Shown piece after piece: positions 31,346-52,700 of a stretch of 64,000 nt of DNA. The DNA comes from Eudromia elegans (Eukaryota; Chordata; Aves; Tinamiformes; Tinamidae). Made by a program: the position numbers and the translations under genes. The notes under the pieces were generated by a model. That model was given only the letters and a program-made list of their open reading frames with translations, ran no database searches and was not told the DNA's origin. How positions within the stretch are numbered: position 1 is the first letter of the stretch; each line of letters opens with the position of its first letter. The DNA is taken from assembly GCA_003342815.1 (NCBI GenBank), contig PTEX01000145.1, forward strand, positions 682,154 to 746,153, given 5' to 3'.

Positions 31346-34023
31346 GATCAATCATATGTTTGTAATTCAGACATGGTAAACAGGAAACTTCTAATGCATT
31401 TAGTCTAAGCTGATCTCTGTCTGAGGGGTCTTAGTTCACTTCAGTATCTGCACTCCCTTTCTGGACAATAAGATGCAGGTTATATTGTTCTGTAAATAGT
31501 AGTACTTGGGGAAGTATGTATACATGCCCTAATTGTATCAAAGAAATAGGCAGTCTTAATTAAAACAATGGCATTAGTATTATAGTGACTCAACAAATCC
31601 ACTGTAATTGTGGTTAATAAGCTTTTGTTGTACGATTTATACAACTATACTAAGACATAATGCTGTGATTTTTGTTCTTAAAATAAGGGAAAAGAAAGGA
31701 GTTATAGCAGGCAATTAGTTGTCAATTAGCATCATATAGAAAACTGACCTCAATAGGAGGGGAATGTGCATTTTGTTTACCATTCAAAAATGATTTAGTC
31801 TTGTAAGTGTTTAGTCTTGTAGTAAAGTACCGTTGAGTCATATGTAGTTAAGAACAGGAACTGTGAAAAGGCAATATTTGCTGAAGTACTTAAAATTCAG
31901 CTGTTAAAACAGGAATTTTAGCATACAATTTCTTAATAACCTTTATGGTTAAGAGTATTTTGGACTTACAGGTGTTTAAATTTCTTTAGTGTGGTTAATT
32001 TATAATGATAGGTCTGGTTAAGAAGTGAATTCCACTATGCTTACACAATCTATTGAAGTCTGAAAGGTATAATGGATTTTTTTCACACAAATATTTGGCA
32101 ACAAAGGACACTGAAAACATCTGTCTGCATGAAAATGTTGTTGTGTGTCTAGTAAAATTGTAGCCGTAGGTATGCCTGTTAGTCATCCCTCAGACAAATG
32201 CCCCATTGACCTGAACAGCCCATGACTAAGCTTTACTAACTGTAAAGAAAATGAAATATGACATATTCTAAACACCTGAACCATCACTTTGCTCAGGAAT
32301 GTTGTAGAGCTAAATTCAAAATTATCACCAGAACCGCTGGTTTAAATAGTTATTAAATACTACATGGCACATACATAACTGGAGTAAGTTGGTGCAGTTA
32401 CTGGTAGTTTTCTCCTTCAGCCCTTGCCAACTGACTATCCCCTTGCAGGCTTGAAAATTCACACATGGATCCACTGCTTAGATGTATGTGGATGTGTGGA
32501 AATTTTAAAGGTCTACAATGCTAAAATATTTAATGGAGTGAACAGACTGTGTGTGTGCTTGAGGGAAGTTATTTTGCTTTTTTTTAATAAAATGAAAAAA
32601 AATGAGGAGACTGGTGATCTGAATTTCAGTTTTTGATGCTGTGCAGTGTTTGACTTTATAATCTTTATAATGACACTCCAGAGCTGATCTGCCTGTAAAT
32701 ACAGTGTCAACAAAACAGCACATCTTTGTATCATGTCTGTTGACCTTGACCGTAGTTTTTCTCTCCTTTTTGCAGTTGAGTGGTTTGTTCTGTTATTTCA
32801 ATTCATCAGAAGATGAGATTATACTAAATACACTTGCAAGGAAAAAATAACAGAATTGTAGTCTTATTAGAATTAAGTGTGAATAAAAATGCCACTTCTA
32901 CCAAATCCATATAGTTTAGTGCCACATATGTTCGTCTTCAATTAGAAATTACTGCAGTCAGTGATAAAAAAGTGGTATTATATGATGTTAGATGTAAAGG
33001 AGAAACAATCTAATATATTCTACCAACTGGTGCTTAACCTAGTGGCTGTGTGGGGTTTTTGACTCCCAGTTTTACAGTTATGTTCCTATATGTGTGTTTC
33101 TGTCTGAACAGACTGTTGTGGTAACATGTCACACAATTCATTGGCAAACCACAGTGAGTCTGGGCTCTCTCTGCCTTTGGCCATTGCTTGCATGTTCTCT
33201 TCAGTGTAAGGACATGTCAGCCCTATCAGCTTAAAAAATAGGGCAAATGCATTAAAAAATCATGTGAAAATTCTCTATATGGTCTCCACATACAAAAATG
33301 CTTGATTTTGTAAGATGAGTAGGGTCAAACCTAGATTTGGCTTCTTTATTCTTTCACAAGTTCAGAGTAGCCCAGTGAAGCCTGAAGCAACTTTTGTCAG
33401 AATTGTTGGAGTTTCAAGATGTCTTTAGGCATCTCTTTCATCATCATCACATACACCAAGACTCACTTCAGAGCCTTTGCCACCAAAACAATACTCTTAC
33501 CAAAATAATCCTCTTTTACTCCCTGAAATGACAAAAAAAAATATTTTCTTTGTAAGTATGGTAGCTACTGCATTCATTAGTATGTCTGTTATTTAGGTTT
33601 AAATTCTAATGATTCACATTTATGTAAAACAGATACTAAATGAGACAAACTCGATAGCAACAACCACATGAAGAACTGGAGGAACTGCAGCAGGAAGCTG
33701 CAAGTCATCAAGAGAGGCTCTGTACTGGCAGTTGGAAGTCAATGTAAATCTAAGTAAAAAAAGAATGAGTGGGAAGGATAAAAAACCAGAATTATAACTG
33801 TGCAGCTGTAATCATCTGTAGTCTTTACTTTTTGTCTTTTAACACATAAGTTTTTGTTAACTATATCAAATATATTTTGCTAAAAGAAAATAGTAGCATT
33901 GAGATAACAAGATTGGAGAACTGACAGCTCACAGATAGAATTTTTGAGCAGTCCCGAACAGGGTTTGTAAACCTCCAGCCTAGGAATATTCTCACACAAG
34001 CATTATGCTTCTGCAGCATGTAA

Positions 34024-34649
<626 letters not shown>

Positions 34650-34767
34650 TAATGTTATGTACTTAATGTAATTCCAAGCCACATCTCAATATGATAAATG
34701 GGAATCAACTTCACGAAAAAAATTAAATACAAACATGCCATTTATTTTCTCATGTGTGTACACTTAA

Positions 34768-41205
<6,438 letters not shown>

Positions 41206-41433
41206 GTGGTGAAATCCAATCCCTCTGAAGAAAGTCCGCACATAACAATGACATTATCAAGGCAGTATACACTGGGGAGATTTATCAGCACTCAAAGCAA
41301 GTCATCACAACTGCAGGACTATGCAACAAATCCTCATTCCCCATATCATGTCCGAGGTCCAATAAATCAAGTTTATTCTGACATCCTTCTCAGCAGGCTC
41401 TGTGCAAGGAAAAGGGAGCTTGTCAGCAAATAA
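41206..41433 (+). CDS. CPED1: CPED1 terminal coding exon with stop codon
   Basis: The acceptor is gtgtcacttcttttgcag. It encodes residues 272-346 and a TAA stop: VVKSNPSEESPHITMTLSRQ, YTLGRFISTQSKSSQLQDYA, TNPHSPYHVRGPINQVYSDI, LLSRLCARKRELVSK. The SPYHVRGPINQVxSxILLSRxCAxKR end is the distinctive CPED1 C-terminus and sits a few residues from the stop in mammals too. The stretch between the esterase fold and this end (about 275-320) is low in conserved features. The seven exons in the window total 1,041 nt and read without interruption. Confidence 0.96.
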   Translation: MVKSNPSEESPHITMTLSRQYTLGRFISTQSKSSQLQDYATNPHSPYHVRGPINQVYSDILLSRLCARKRELVSK

Positions 41434-42910
41434 ACTCTCTTGGATGAAACTTTGGGACAAAAGATATACCACTACCTGTGTGACAGTCTAGGGCTATGGT
41501 GAATTTATGACGTGCTTCCTTGAATTGAGGCCCACATACCAACAGAGTTGAAGACATGGGACATTTTTCCTAAAATTTTATGAAATCAAGATGTGTCCTG
41601 GCAAATCTGTGGTTTGGAAATGAAGGATGAAGAAATGCAAAAGAGAGAAGAAGGGAAGTTACTTGAACTGTTGCCAAGTGCTAGAACAGCTGTAGGTCAA
41701 GCAACTGTGTATTAATGATAGTAAAGAGAGAAATATATACACTTGAAGTATTTGGAAAGGACTGCTTTATTTCTTCAGCAGTATCTAGTTTTCTATTTAT
41801 AAGGTCACTGTAATATTTTAATCTATTTAGAAACTGCTTACATTCCATTTTAAAGTGTTTTGTTTTATGTGGATGTGTCCCCTTTTAATATCAATCTTTC
41901 CTATTTTGACACCTTATTTACACAGTTTTAAAAGGTCTACTAGCATTCTGCTAAGGACACCAACTTTTGAACTCTAGTGTTTCTAATGAAACCACACGCC
42001 TTCTTGCTATCTTATGTGGAACAGGAGAGATAGCTACACCATATTTTGTATGTTCTAATGTAGAAATAGGTTACTTAGACTTGAGACTGATTATAAGTTT
42101 CACAATGTCATATGCAAATATAGTGAATGCCTTAATATGACCTTATTTATGGTCTCGGTTTAGAAGAGTAAACATGTTCAGGAAGACTGGTTAGCATGTA
42201 CTTAAGTGTAAACCAAACAAGTACGAATGTGCCTTTTTCAATGATTTCTTTATAAAATAATTGCCAATGTGTAAAGCTAGTACCATAAACAAAAGAAAAA
42301 AAATCCTTTACAGGAACTTCATAATCTCTATTCTAATTTAGCATGAGAAGGCCTGTGGAGGAAGCTCTGAATCTCATGCTTGGCAGGGGCAGAATGCCCC
42401 ATAAACGTATTCACCCCACCAGTTACTTCTGTGTTTGGTCTCCCAGCCCCTCTGGCACTTTCCGTTGCAGTGTGCAGGCCACTTCACGGCAGAGAAAGGC
42501 TGTACGGTCCCCCTCAGTGCTGCAACTGCAGCTAACTCACTACCTGACCGCACAAATACTGGTGAATTCCTGCTCCTTCAGATAAGATATATGGAGACGT
42601 GATGGGAAATAGCTGTGCAGTTTGATTGAGATAGCTAAATTAGGAGTCTGGCTTCTCTAGGTGGTCAGAGGATCCTCAAAAACAGGATCAGACATAGGTG
42701 AATTAGGAGGCCTCTCTCGGTACTGACAAGGCTCCTAATGTAGACAATAACCTTACATTCAGGGAGACAGTGTGAGTACCTCTTTTTCTCTATAAGCTTT
42801 CTCTATAAGCTGCTTTTGCGGTGACAGTGAATGTCTGTAAACTTCTGTATACGTTTTCCCTTGACACAGAGTTTTACACGAAAGAGGAATAAAGAACTGA
42901 ACCTAAATAT
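41434..42910 (+). other. CPED1: CPED1 3' UTR (end inferred)
   Basis: AT-rich sequence after the TAA. The 3' end is placed just after the AATAAA at 42888-42893, which has a G/T-rich stretch downstream (ttggttatgggcagtagggt). A longer form could use AATAAA at 43707-43712. Transcript data are needed to decide. Confidence 0.5.
42888..42893 (+). terminator. CPED1: Candidate CPED1 poly(A) signal
   Basis: Canonical AATAAA about 1.45 kb after the stop codon, with G/T-rich DNA 20-60 bp downstream. Confidence 0.45.
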
Positions 42911-43706
42911 TGAGAATGTCAGTATTTGGTTATGGGCAGTAGGGTTATCTGTGTAATAACATATAATCTTGGGGTCTGGGACTCTCGTATAATCTTAGTG
43001 TTGAAGGATTTAATATCTTGCCATTACTATCAGAGCATGAAGATTCCAGCCAAATGTCCTTGTTATTAAGATGATCAAAGATAGGTGTATTACAATTCTG
43101 TTTCTGTTAAGCTTTTTTAGCTCATTTAAATCCACATGCTGTTGCTATTATTTTCTGTACATAAATGTCTTTAAGATGTGAACTGTGTTTTTATGATTTT
43201 TTTTAATCAAAGACTGTTGCTAAAGCACATATATGAAAAAGATATAATAATGAAGAGGAAAGAGCTGACTTTATTATACTGTAGCTGATATTGGCAAATG
43301 TGCAATTCATGACTTCCAGTTTCATCACAAAGATGGTTTACATGTGTTGTACACCCAAATGTCTTAATGTTGTTCAGATATTATTTCAAATGTAGCAAGT
43401 TGAAATTTTACTTTATTGTTTCTATTTTTAATTACTCATTCGTGTTTCTATGTGTATGTGTGTGCATAAGCCATTGGTACAATCTGCAGACTGATCTTTA
43501 TTTAAATGGAGCCTTTGAATATATATATTTTTCATCACTATATATGATCTGTGCAGTCTAAGGACTACATGAAGGAAGTGCAGACTAAATCTAATGTACT
43601 AAGACACATTTTCCATTATTTAACTTTAAAATATATCTGGTATCTATTGTAATGTGAAAGGAGACTGAGATTAAATTACACAAAAGTATCACTTGTTCAT
43701 TAAGAC

Positions 43707-43712
43707 AATAAA
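43707..43712 (+). terminator. CPED1: Alternative distal CPED1 poly(A) signal
   Basis: A second AATAAA about 2.3 kb after the stop, followed by moderately T/G-rich sequence. It may be used for a longer 3' UTR or not at all. Confidence 0.25.
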
Positions 43713-43719
43713 AATGCTA

Positions 43720-46700
43720 TGTTTGAATTCTAGTGAAAGCATATGTTATTACTAATGTTTTACTCTGCAGTTATCACATCTACTATGACATTCTGCCTGA
43801 ATAAGCATTATTATTACTATTGCATTAGAACTGATACAGAATTTAGGATTTTTTTTCTGTATATTTGCCTTAGTCTCATTACTTGCCATTAAAATAGCAA
43901 AGGAGCTAACTGCCAAGGTCAGTTCCATCTCCTGATACATCCATGAATTGACCTAGAACTGCTGGAAGAGTTGAAATAATCAACCTATGCAACAAACAAC
44001 AACAAATTTTGCTTAATCTCTGCTCAGCATTTGTAGTTTAGAATGGAACTGGGGTTTGCTTTAAGCTGTAGATAATATGAAACTATGCTGACAAAATTAA
44101 ATACCTATATATAGAGAGCAGTAATCTCAGCTTTTGTTTCAGAGACTTTAGATAAAGCTGTAGCATGATGTGTCAGTGTCCAATGAGGTACAACTCACTG
44201 TTGTATCTCATACAACTCTACGGATGCTGCACAAATATTTGAGGGTCAACCTTGCAGAGTATATGGCCGTTGTGACCATGTCCATCCTAGTAAATATCTT
44301 CAGAGTAACTGGCCAGTAAAAACATGGATTTCCATGTTTGTAGAGAAATATCCTGGCAGCTTTGTCATCAGCAATGCTGTACTTCAAATAGCCCTATTTG
44401 ACAAGGACCTGAAAGAATGAGGTATGAACATTGTTTTTACAGCCAATACTCATTTGAAAATGTTAATCTATAAATTATCTCTTTCACACCATTAAATATA
44501 AGCCTTTTACTTTATATTTCTACTTTCTGACACACTGAAAGGACATCAAAGTAAATTTATTTGTTTAGTGGGTGGGGCATGAATTTAGCTCAAGGTTGAA
44601 ATAACCACTAATCGTTATGCTTTTGTTGCTATGCTGAGCCAAAGAGAATGCTTTGAAGAGGCAGGTATGTATTATATTAAGTTGACTGCAGTCCAGGGTT
44701 CTTTCAGATTACTTTTTTAGAGTAAAGCAATTTTTTTAGAGGTGTGGTGAGCTGTCTGGCATAGAATCAAGCTCCTAAACAAGCCCCTGTAGGCTCACAT
44801 GAAAAATATAGTCTTACCTTTTTGTTTGCTTACTTGCCTTGCATCTGGCTTATTTTACCTTGCTGTTATGTCTCCATGTACCTGCTCTACTCCCCGTCAC
44901 CCTTTCAGATAGCCTGAGAAGTTTTTGCTTTGTCTAAGAAGCAAGTTCTGGGAATCTGAGACATTATTGTTGCAAATGTAGGGTGAATCTCCAAAATATC
45001 AATATTAATGTCTTAGTGTCTTTGCCAATTCCAACAGCAGAAAAGTCTACTGAATGTGGTGGAGCAAGCCCCTTTTCTAGGACAATGATCTTTCCTGATG
45101 AATTTAAAACTGCAGTGGAGTGGCAGGACTTGGCGTGCACAAGCGTTTCAAGGCATTTGCCTTTTACAAGCTAAGTTCCACTGCCATCTTTACCTGTGTA
45201 AACCTTCAAAACATCAGAACATTCAATGTCCAGTGTAGGCATCCCTAAACTCATGCACTGCTGCTGCTGGTATTAATCCTGCAGCATTTACTGCTAATTT
45301 CACGCTACAGTGAAAAGATGCTATGCATTTAGCCTTAGTAGCATGTAGTCTGGTGATAATGAAAATAGGGTTGTCAGTATCTAAAGTTCTCTAGAGAACT
45401 TCTCTAGTCTTTAACATGAATGGCCTGGAGTCCTTGCTTCCTCATCACCACTGCCGTGTTCCTGGCATCTTGCCCTCTATGCCTTGCTTTTCTCTGCAGA
45501 CCTACTCAGAGCAGGTTGCTATTCTGTTCAATTCTCTGAAGCTACATCTTCCTTCACTCCCTCTGCGAGGAGAGGAAGAAAGAAGGAGATGGTGACTCCG
45601 CTGTAAAGGCAAAAGTGGAAGGGCCAGGGTCCTACAGGAACTCAGTTCCTACCATAATGGTCACCTCCTTTTCTCCAGGTTCATTCATCTGTCTGCGTGG
45701 CCAACTTCCAGTCAGCTGCGGGCAGCCTCTCCTGCAATCCTTCAAGCCTTGGCAAGGTGTATCATGTAAGTAGCCTTGGACTGAAGATAAAGTGCATGTT
45801 CAAAAAAAATTGGTCTGAGGTCTCTGTGAAACACAGCACCTTCTCAGCTCAGCATCTCCTGGGTTTGCATTGCTGTAAGGAGCAGAATGCAATCCCTTTA
45901 ATTTGAATTTCAGATGCCAGGGCCTTTTCTAAAGTTTTGACAGTATTTTTCACCCTTCTAGTTTGTATTAAATATAGGCAGGAATGCAGTCTGCATATTC
46001 CTGCCTAGCATATGCCTTATTATGAGGAAGAATCTCCCATGGTGGGGGGTATTTCCGATACCGCCATTTTTAGGCTTATGTTGAGCAGCAGTAGGCAGCA
46101 CAGCTGAAGCATGCAGCCCCGTGACTGCAAGCACTGTCTGCTGCAGTGCTCCAGCAGGATGTCAGCAAGATTCTAGGTGAGGACAGGCCTGCTGCAGAGC
46201 CCAAAACCTTGAGTGAGGACTCCAAATGCCTCAGCTGCCTCCTGGCAAAGTTAGAGCCGCTGCAAAAAGCTCACTGAAGATCAAGTGGTTGTGGTACACA
46301 TCAATGAAAGTTGTCAGGAGCGCTTTAAAGTTAATGAATTCTATGGGATATTGCCAGGGTTTGTAGACCAGATCTGCATTTGGCAGTTTCCCACCGTGTT
46401 TTGAAAATCTCTTTTATCTTTTCATTTGTGCTTATCGTTATCAACTTCCATATTTCCTTTATGATTCACTGGGTGTAAGGAGCTTACAGTAATTTTTCTG
46501 CTCTGCCTGATATGGCTGTGCAGCCTCCCCAGATGCTAGTCAAATTTCCTTATAGCCGCTAGATCAGACAAGTTTTATTATTTCTACAAGGTTTTTTGCT
46601 TTGCTTCCAGATGTCAGCTCTGAAGATTCTGTATGTTTACAGTTAATCATCTATGGTTATAATAGTCATAATAGTTTTTAGTGCCTCCAATATACTCAAA

Positions 46701-49700
46701 GCAACCTGCTGATCCCTATTTATCCTAATAAGATACCAAGCGTTTTAAACCCTGAAAACCTGACCTTGCAAGTCATTAAACAATGCAGCACCCAGCATGA
46801 TCAAGTCCACAACTGTCTTCTGTTAAAAATAAAGAATCAGAATCACATCGTTAAACATAATGATGTGATGCTATCTCCTACTGAATTTTTTATTGGAGTT
46901 ATAACAATTTGAACATGATTTGTACTTGACTAATAACTTCTTTTTTCTCACCTCAGAGCCTATGCAGCTCTCTCTTTAGACAAATGTTGTCTATTAGCTA
47001 CTGTAAAATCCTATTTCCTCATCCTTTGTGCAGTGTCTTCCACAGTTATTGTAAAATACAAATGTACAAGGAGTTTTACTGCTGATAGTAAAAAGTTAAA
47101 TTATATCAGGTCTTAATGCTTCACCCATTCTTGTTCCCCCTGTTCCACATTGTGTCATTTCCGTGCACTATCAAGGAGCCAGGGCCAAGTAACCCCATAG
47201 TGCTCACTGTCCGTAGGTTCCACAAATAAAACAAAAATGGTCAAAATCAGGAATTTCTGGAAGTTCTCTAACAATATCTTACTGAGTTTAGTGAGTCCCT
47301 GTGGTTTATAAAGAATCTATAGAACAAGTTAACACCTTCTCCTCACACTTTTCTCAATTAAAACTTAGTAAAGATGTAAGTCGTTTTAATGAGTGATGTG
47401 TGGCTCCACAGGAGCCGGTCTGGAGCGGAGGCTGTCGCAACAGCACAGCACAGTTTATGCAAGGCAATCCCCACAGGTTTAACAGGGCAAACCTTCTTCA
47501 CTTCGCTCCAACCCCAAACAGTGATCTTTTTTTCTTTCTAGGATTCTTTGAGGGATAGAATATCAGCTATTTGGGGTCGTTATTTATGTTTTTCTAGTCC
47601 TGGACTAGTAGCCTCCAGAAAATTTATCTTTTGACCAAGTTTAGTAATGCTAGTGCTAGACCATGCCTTGCCCCTAACCTTTGCCTGGGCAAAGACAAGG
47701 ACAGAGAGCAGTAAAACTTGACCTGCATGGAAGGTAGCCCCTACTACTTTGAACATAGGCTGACTTAGGTGCCTTCTGACCCTGCTCATGTGCACAAACC
47801 AGCGTTTTTGATGTCAGCACTCAAAATAACATGATCACTATCACAATTCCAAGAAGCTGGTCCTGTCCCTACAGAGAGTGAGTCAGCAGACTCACAGTAC
47901 CCCCCAGTGTTTCAAAATCAAAACAAGTGAGAGACATGTGCCAGCTGAGGACCATATTTATACATTTAACAGACTTCTTACACCTGTAAGTTGTGACTTA
48001 GTTGGTTTCCTGAAGGGGTACACCCTACCATGGGCCATCTGGGAGCATAAGACCTTGCTCCCTTCACCATAACCTTAGCAGTGTCTCCCATGGTTCTACT
48101 GCTGCACAGAACAATGTCCACCTGATGAACTAGGAGAACTGGGATGGTCCTGATCCTTGTTTTCTGTCCCAGCTATGCATTTTCTAGGATATGTGTAAGT
48201 GAAAGCACCACATTATTTGTTGGCTGGTTCAGGAAAAACAAAAATGATGTTGCTTCTGTTTGGCAAATGAACAAAGAGTATTAAAGTTTTGGTTAAATGT
48301 AACCAGGTAAACATGATTCATGAGAAGGGGAGAAAAATCCTTTAGCAGATTTAAGGCTTTGATAATAATTCAGCCATAGACAAGTTGCTCAAGTGAAAAG
48401 TATGACTAATGTTGAAGTGACAACTCAGTTACACAACATAAACCGAAAGTAAGGCAAGCCTAGATTTACAAGGGTTCTGATAAGAAAATCTATGCCAGAA
48501 CATTGGATTGTTTTTCCCTGTTCGTTTCTCAAAAACTTTCACAAATTAACATTGAAGGATCTAGTATTATTATTTTTTTTAATTCTAGTTCTTGGAATAT
48601 CTCAAGATTTTGTTAACCACACAAAGATACAAATGACACTTCAAACTATGATGAAGAGACATAAATCTAGGTTCCCCTCCTGGGTTGTTTATGCACATAT
48701 CTTTTTAAGGGACAGAAGACATTCAGCAGAAGTGCTCAGCATCTGTCCAAACTTTTGGAATCTTAGGTTTAGAGACAAATTCTAGGCAAGCCACCTATTG
48801 CATCATGGCCACACAATGAATTGCTATTATGGACCTACTTCCTGGATCCATAAGTATTTTATGCCTATCTAGTCAAGAATCAGATTGTGTTCTTTGGTAT
48901 ATATGTCTTCTCACATACTTCCAATGTGTAGATCTGCTACTTGTCTCCTTATCTTCATGTCTAGACTCCTTCCTCTGACTGTTTACATCTTTATTTAAAA
49001 GATGATGAGATTCCAGATGGCTAGAAAAAAAACAAACCTCTGAATCACGAAGTTCTTCAGATCTATTCATGCTTTACACAGATGCTCACACTGCTTATTA
49101 CGAACATGAATGTGTGTCAGTCACTCATGGGCTTTCCTGTCTCACATTGACCAGATCTGCAAAAATAAATTCTCTTTCTATTACAAAAGCATTGCTCTGT
49201 CTTTCTCTGAATTGTCCTTCAAACCTCTTTCAGCCCTTCTTTTCCACGTCCAGCATTTTGTCTCATTTTTCATAAGGTTTCACTCTTTCCATTTCCCTTT
49301 CACTCCTACTTGAAAATAGTAGAACAAGATATTTTTAACAGTCTCTGCTTACCATCTTAGTCTTCCAACCAACTTTCAAATTGCAGCTAGTGAAGCTGTC
49401 ATCTCTGTCTGCTTTACTTGGGTGGAAAAATAGTGAAGACTTTGTAAGCAAGCTGGTGCGTCTCTACGTTGCAGCCACTTTCATAAGCTTTACACAACCA
49501 GGAAGGTGTGCGGTCTGTTTTCTCAAAGCATCAGAGAGAATTATACAGCATATTTACAATAATTTCTACATTTCTAACCTCTGGGCTCAGCACACCTTTG
49601 ATGAACCAAGACTCCATGTGTTTACAACTATGTTTGAAGCAAAAGGGGTGAGAAGATGAAAGCCCAAGTAAGTGGGGAGTGTATTTCAGTTTTGCATGTT

Positions 49701-52700
49701 CTCTTGTTTTATTTACAGAATTTTCATCAAGACTATCCTATATACCTACTTGCCATAGCCAAATAGCCTACGGGTGTCAAAAAAATATCAAAAGATTATA
49801 GGATATAGGACACAAGGATAAAATGTGTCCTATCTGACTTTTTAACTTCCATTTCTTGTGCCTTCATAGGTGAAATTACATAATGAGTTTATACAGTCAT
49901 GTCTTCTCTTTTAAATTGTTCCCAATTTACTGACAACATAATGTGTTAGTGAATTGCAGACTTTTGACTCTAGACCTTTCACCCTTGAACTGGAGACCCG
50001 AGGTTCAATTTTATTCCTGTAACACAGCAAATTATGGATTTTAGGGAATACGTTGCACCAACTCTCACACTCACACGTGTGTAAGTGGTCTCAGGAGTCT
50101 CACTGTAAAGCAGTCGACTTTGTAACACATCACCTCTGCATACAGCCTTAAGTGCCTTATAGTATACTTCTATAAAAAAAAGTCATTTCCATCGGTCCTG
50201 AGGACTTCTGGAACTCACATTCTACAGCGAGGGAGCTATTCTCAATCTGCTTTTTTTATTTTAACAGTTTGCTTTTTTTTGCAAAACATATAAATTTAAA
50301 ATTAAGATAGAGCAACTTTATAGCCATAAATAATACAATGAAACTTTGTCCTCTGCAGGGATCTGATTCAGTAAACACTTATTTTTCTGCTTAGTTTTGA
50401 TTATTCAAATTTAGTCTAAAATGGTCTGATGCAGTGGAGACTTTTTTTTTCCTGCTATATTTATACCACGCAGATAGTGCCATTTATTTCATTTAAAGCT
50501 TTCACAGATATGAAATGCAGACCATATGGAATACTTGCAAAATCTGGGCTTTTTATTTCCAGATCTAAGAATCTCTTCCTCTTCATTTTAAATACATATG
50601 ATTCATTCAGCTTTTTATACTTAGATTTTTCCATATAAATATACTACATCATTTTTCCATTGCCAGTTACTCTAACAGTAGAAGTAATGTATGTTGATAA
50701 AATTAACTGAATTAACTGAAAATTATTTACTTTTATCCTGTCATTGTTAACTGCAGTGTTTTCAGTCTCAGATAAAAATATAGAAAGAAAATTAATCAGT
50801 GCTCCAAAAATATGATAATGACATTATCATCATTATTGTCATTGGTCATCTGCAATAAAATGAAGTATACTGAGTTCCCTTTGGTTTATTTTTGCACCCA
50901 ATGTGCCCAAAAAGCTCCACTTCAAAACCAAGTTGCATTGCAAATCTTTCCTGTTGAATCTGATCTTATTGACAGGCATATTATGATCACCTGGACAGCC
51001 TGAGGGTTAAACAAATAGACATGAAATGCATAGAGGTATTGCAGATTCACATTAACCACATCAGCTTTTTGCTAGTTAAAAGGGGGAGCCCATATGTCAC
51101 TCTGCTCCCCTCTGTCTCATCACCTATAAGGAAGTCTGAAACACCCTGGAAAATCCAGCCTGAAGTGAAGATAACAGAAATTATTTCCAGAAAACAGACT
51201 CATTTTTCCCTTTTTTTATTTTTTTTGCCTATTATATTTATCCATGAATAAATGGACTCTTGATCCTTGTGCAGATAGCAGGGTGTGGTGGGGAGTGTGT
51301 TTCAGCTAAGGGGCCCAGTAAAGCACAGACAGTGGAACGTCTGACATTGGTGAGCAATTCCATATAACTTACGCTCACATTTCATTATCTAAGCGTAGTT
51401 CCTGATCCTTTCTCTAAATATAGCCATAGATATAATAAAAACCAGAAACAGCAATGATAGACTGGTAGTTTCTCATATACCAAAGTATCATGCACAACTA
51501 GGGTACAGTGATGACAGATATAGCAAAATCTAATGTAAAGACGTAGGATACTTACGAAATTAAATAAATTAATATTTGCAGAAACTGGAAATTAAGGGAC
51601 TTGATGGTTCTGCTTGTTGCCTTTCACTAGCTAAACAGCAGGAAAGTTCTGAATCACAAGATAACTGAATTTTATGAGCAATAATAGGGTTGAAAGCATT
51701 TACCATGAACATATTGAAGCCATAAAAATATGTCTAATTTCTAGACAGAAGTCATTAAATTGGTGTTGAGGCTGTAAATATATTGCTCACTCAAGAGGGA
51801 AACTTAATACGGTGTGCGCTGTTAAAAACAGATATTTATGACACCACAGCACTTAATTTTACAGCTGTGTTTGTGAGGTCCTTTATGCTTCATCTGGGGA
51901 ATCTTTCACATACCACAATAAATGCAACCAGCAAGAGTTCCCAGCCCCTCGGGCCCCCAGCTGTGTCCTCTGCAGGACAAGTGAGGAAAGACAGGAGGAG
52001 TGACAAATTATCCAAGTTCTCCCGTCACGGGTCAGGATTAGCCACTGCACCTTGAAGTGGCTGAGATTCCTTCTTCAGAGTTTTGGATGTTTGCGGAACC
52101 CCAGGATCACCTGGAAGCTCTAGGGCAGCATGTTTTCGGATACGTGGCACCAGCTTATGCTAGCAAAGACAGTGCCTAACTGTGTTTAGGAACTTGTGCC
52201 TGGCTAACATAAAGATGATGGAGAATGATGAAGAATTTCAGATCATTGGATCTGGGAGAAAAGGTGAATAGTGGATGATTTCAATCCTATGCTTGAGATT
52301 GTTAAAACACTGGAATGCATAAAATGTGGTCCTGTAACCTGAAAAACCATTATGAACTTGGAAGGATTGGACAGTTAATTCTTCCCCACTAACACCAGAT
52401 TGCAGGTGACAAGTGATTACTAGTGTCCTGTGGCTGTCAACACATTGTCGTTTCCCCTCATTCGTTTGAGTTCCCTGTGTCTTTAATTAGCCTTGTAGGT
52501 AAATTCACACCTACAGTGTTAGCAGGCTGATGACTGGATGGAATGTATTACAGATTAGGCTCAAATCAATAAGTCTGTGAATGAGAAAATGATAAATTGA
52601 GTGCCTGCTTTGTATTACAAGAGCAATAAAGTGGATCCTCGTGCTTTTGCATCCTTACTTAAAGGATAAGTAACTCGCTGGAGAAAGTAGTAATTTAGAC

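Noticed and set aside
49970-50040. tRNA-like segment with gacccgaggttcaatttt, resembling a T arm
   Set aside because: No acceptor stem, D arm or CCA-adjacent pairing could be matched around it. It may be a chance likeness or a very old tRNA-derived SINE.
52494-52515. Hairpin tgtaggt...acctaca with an 8-base loop
   Set aside because: A 7-bp stem is expected by chance many times in 64 kb, and nothing around it suggests a function.
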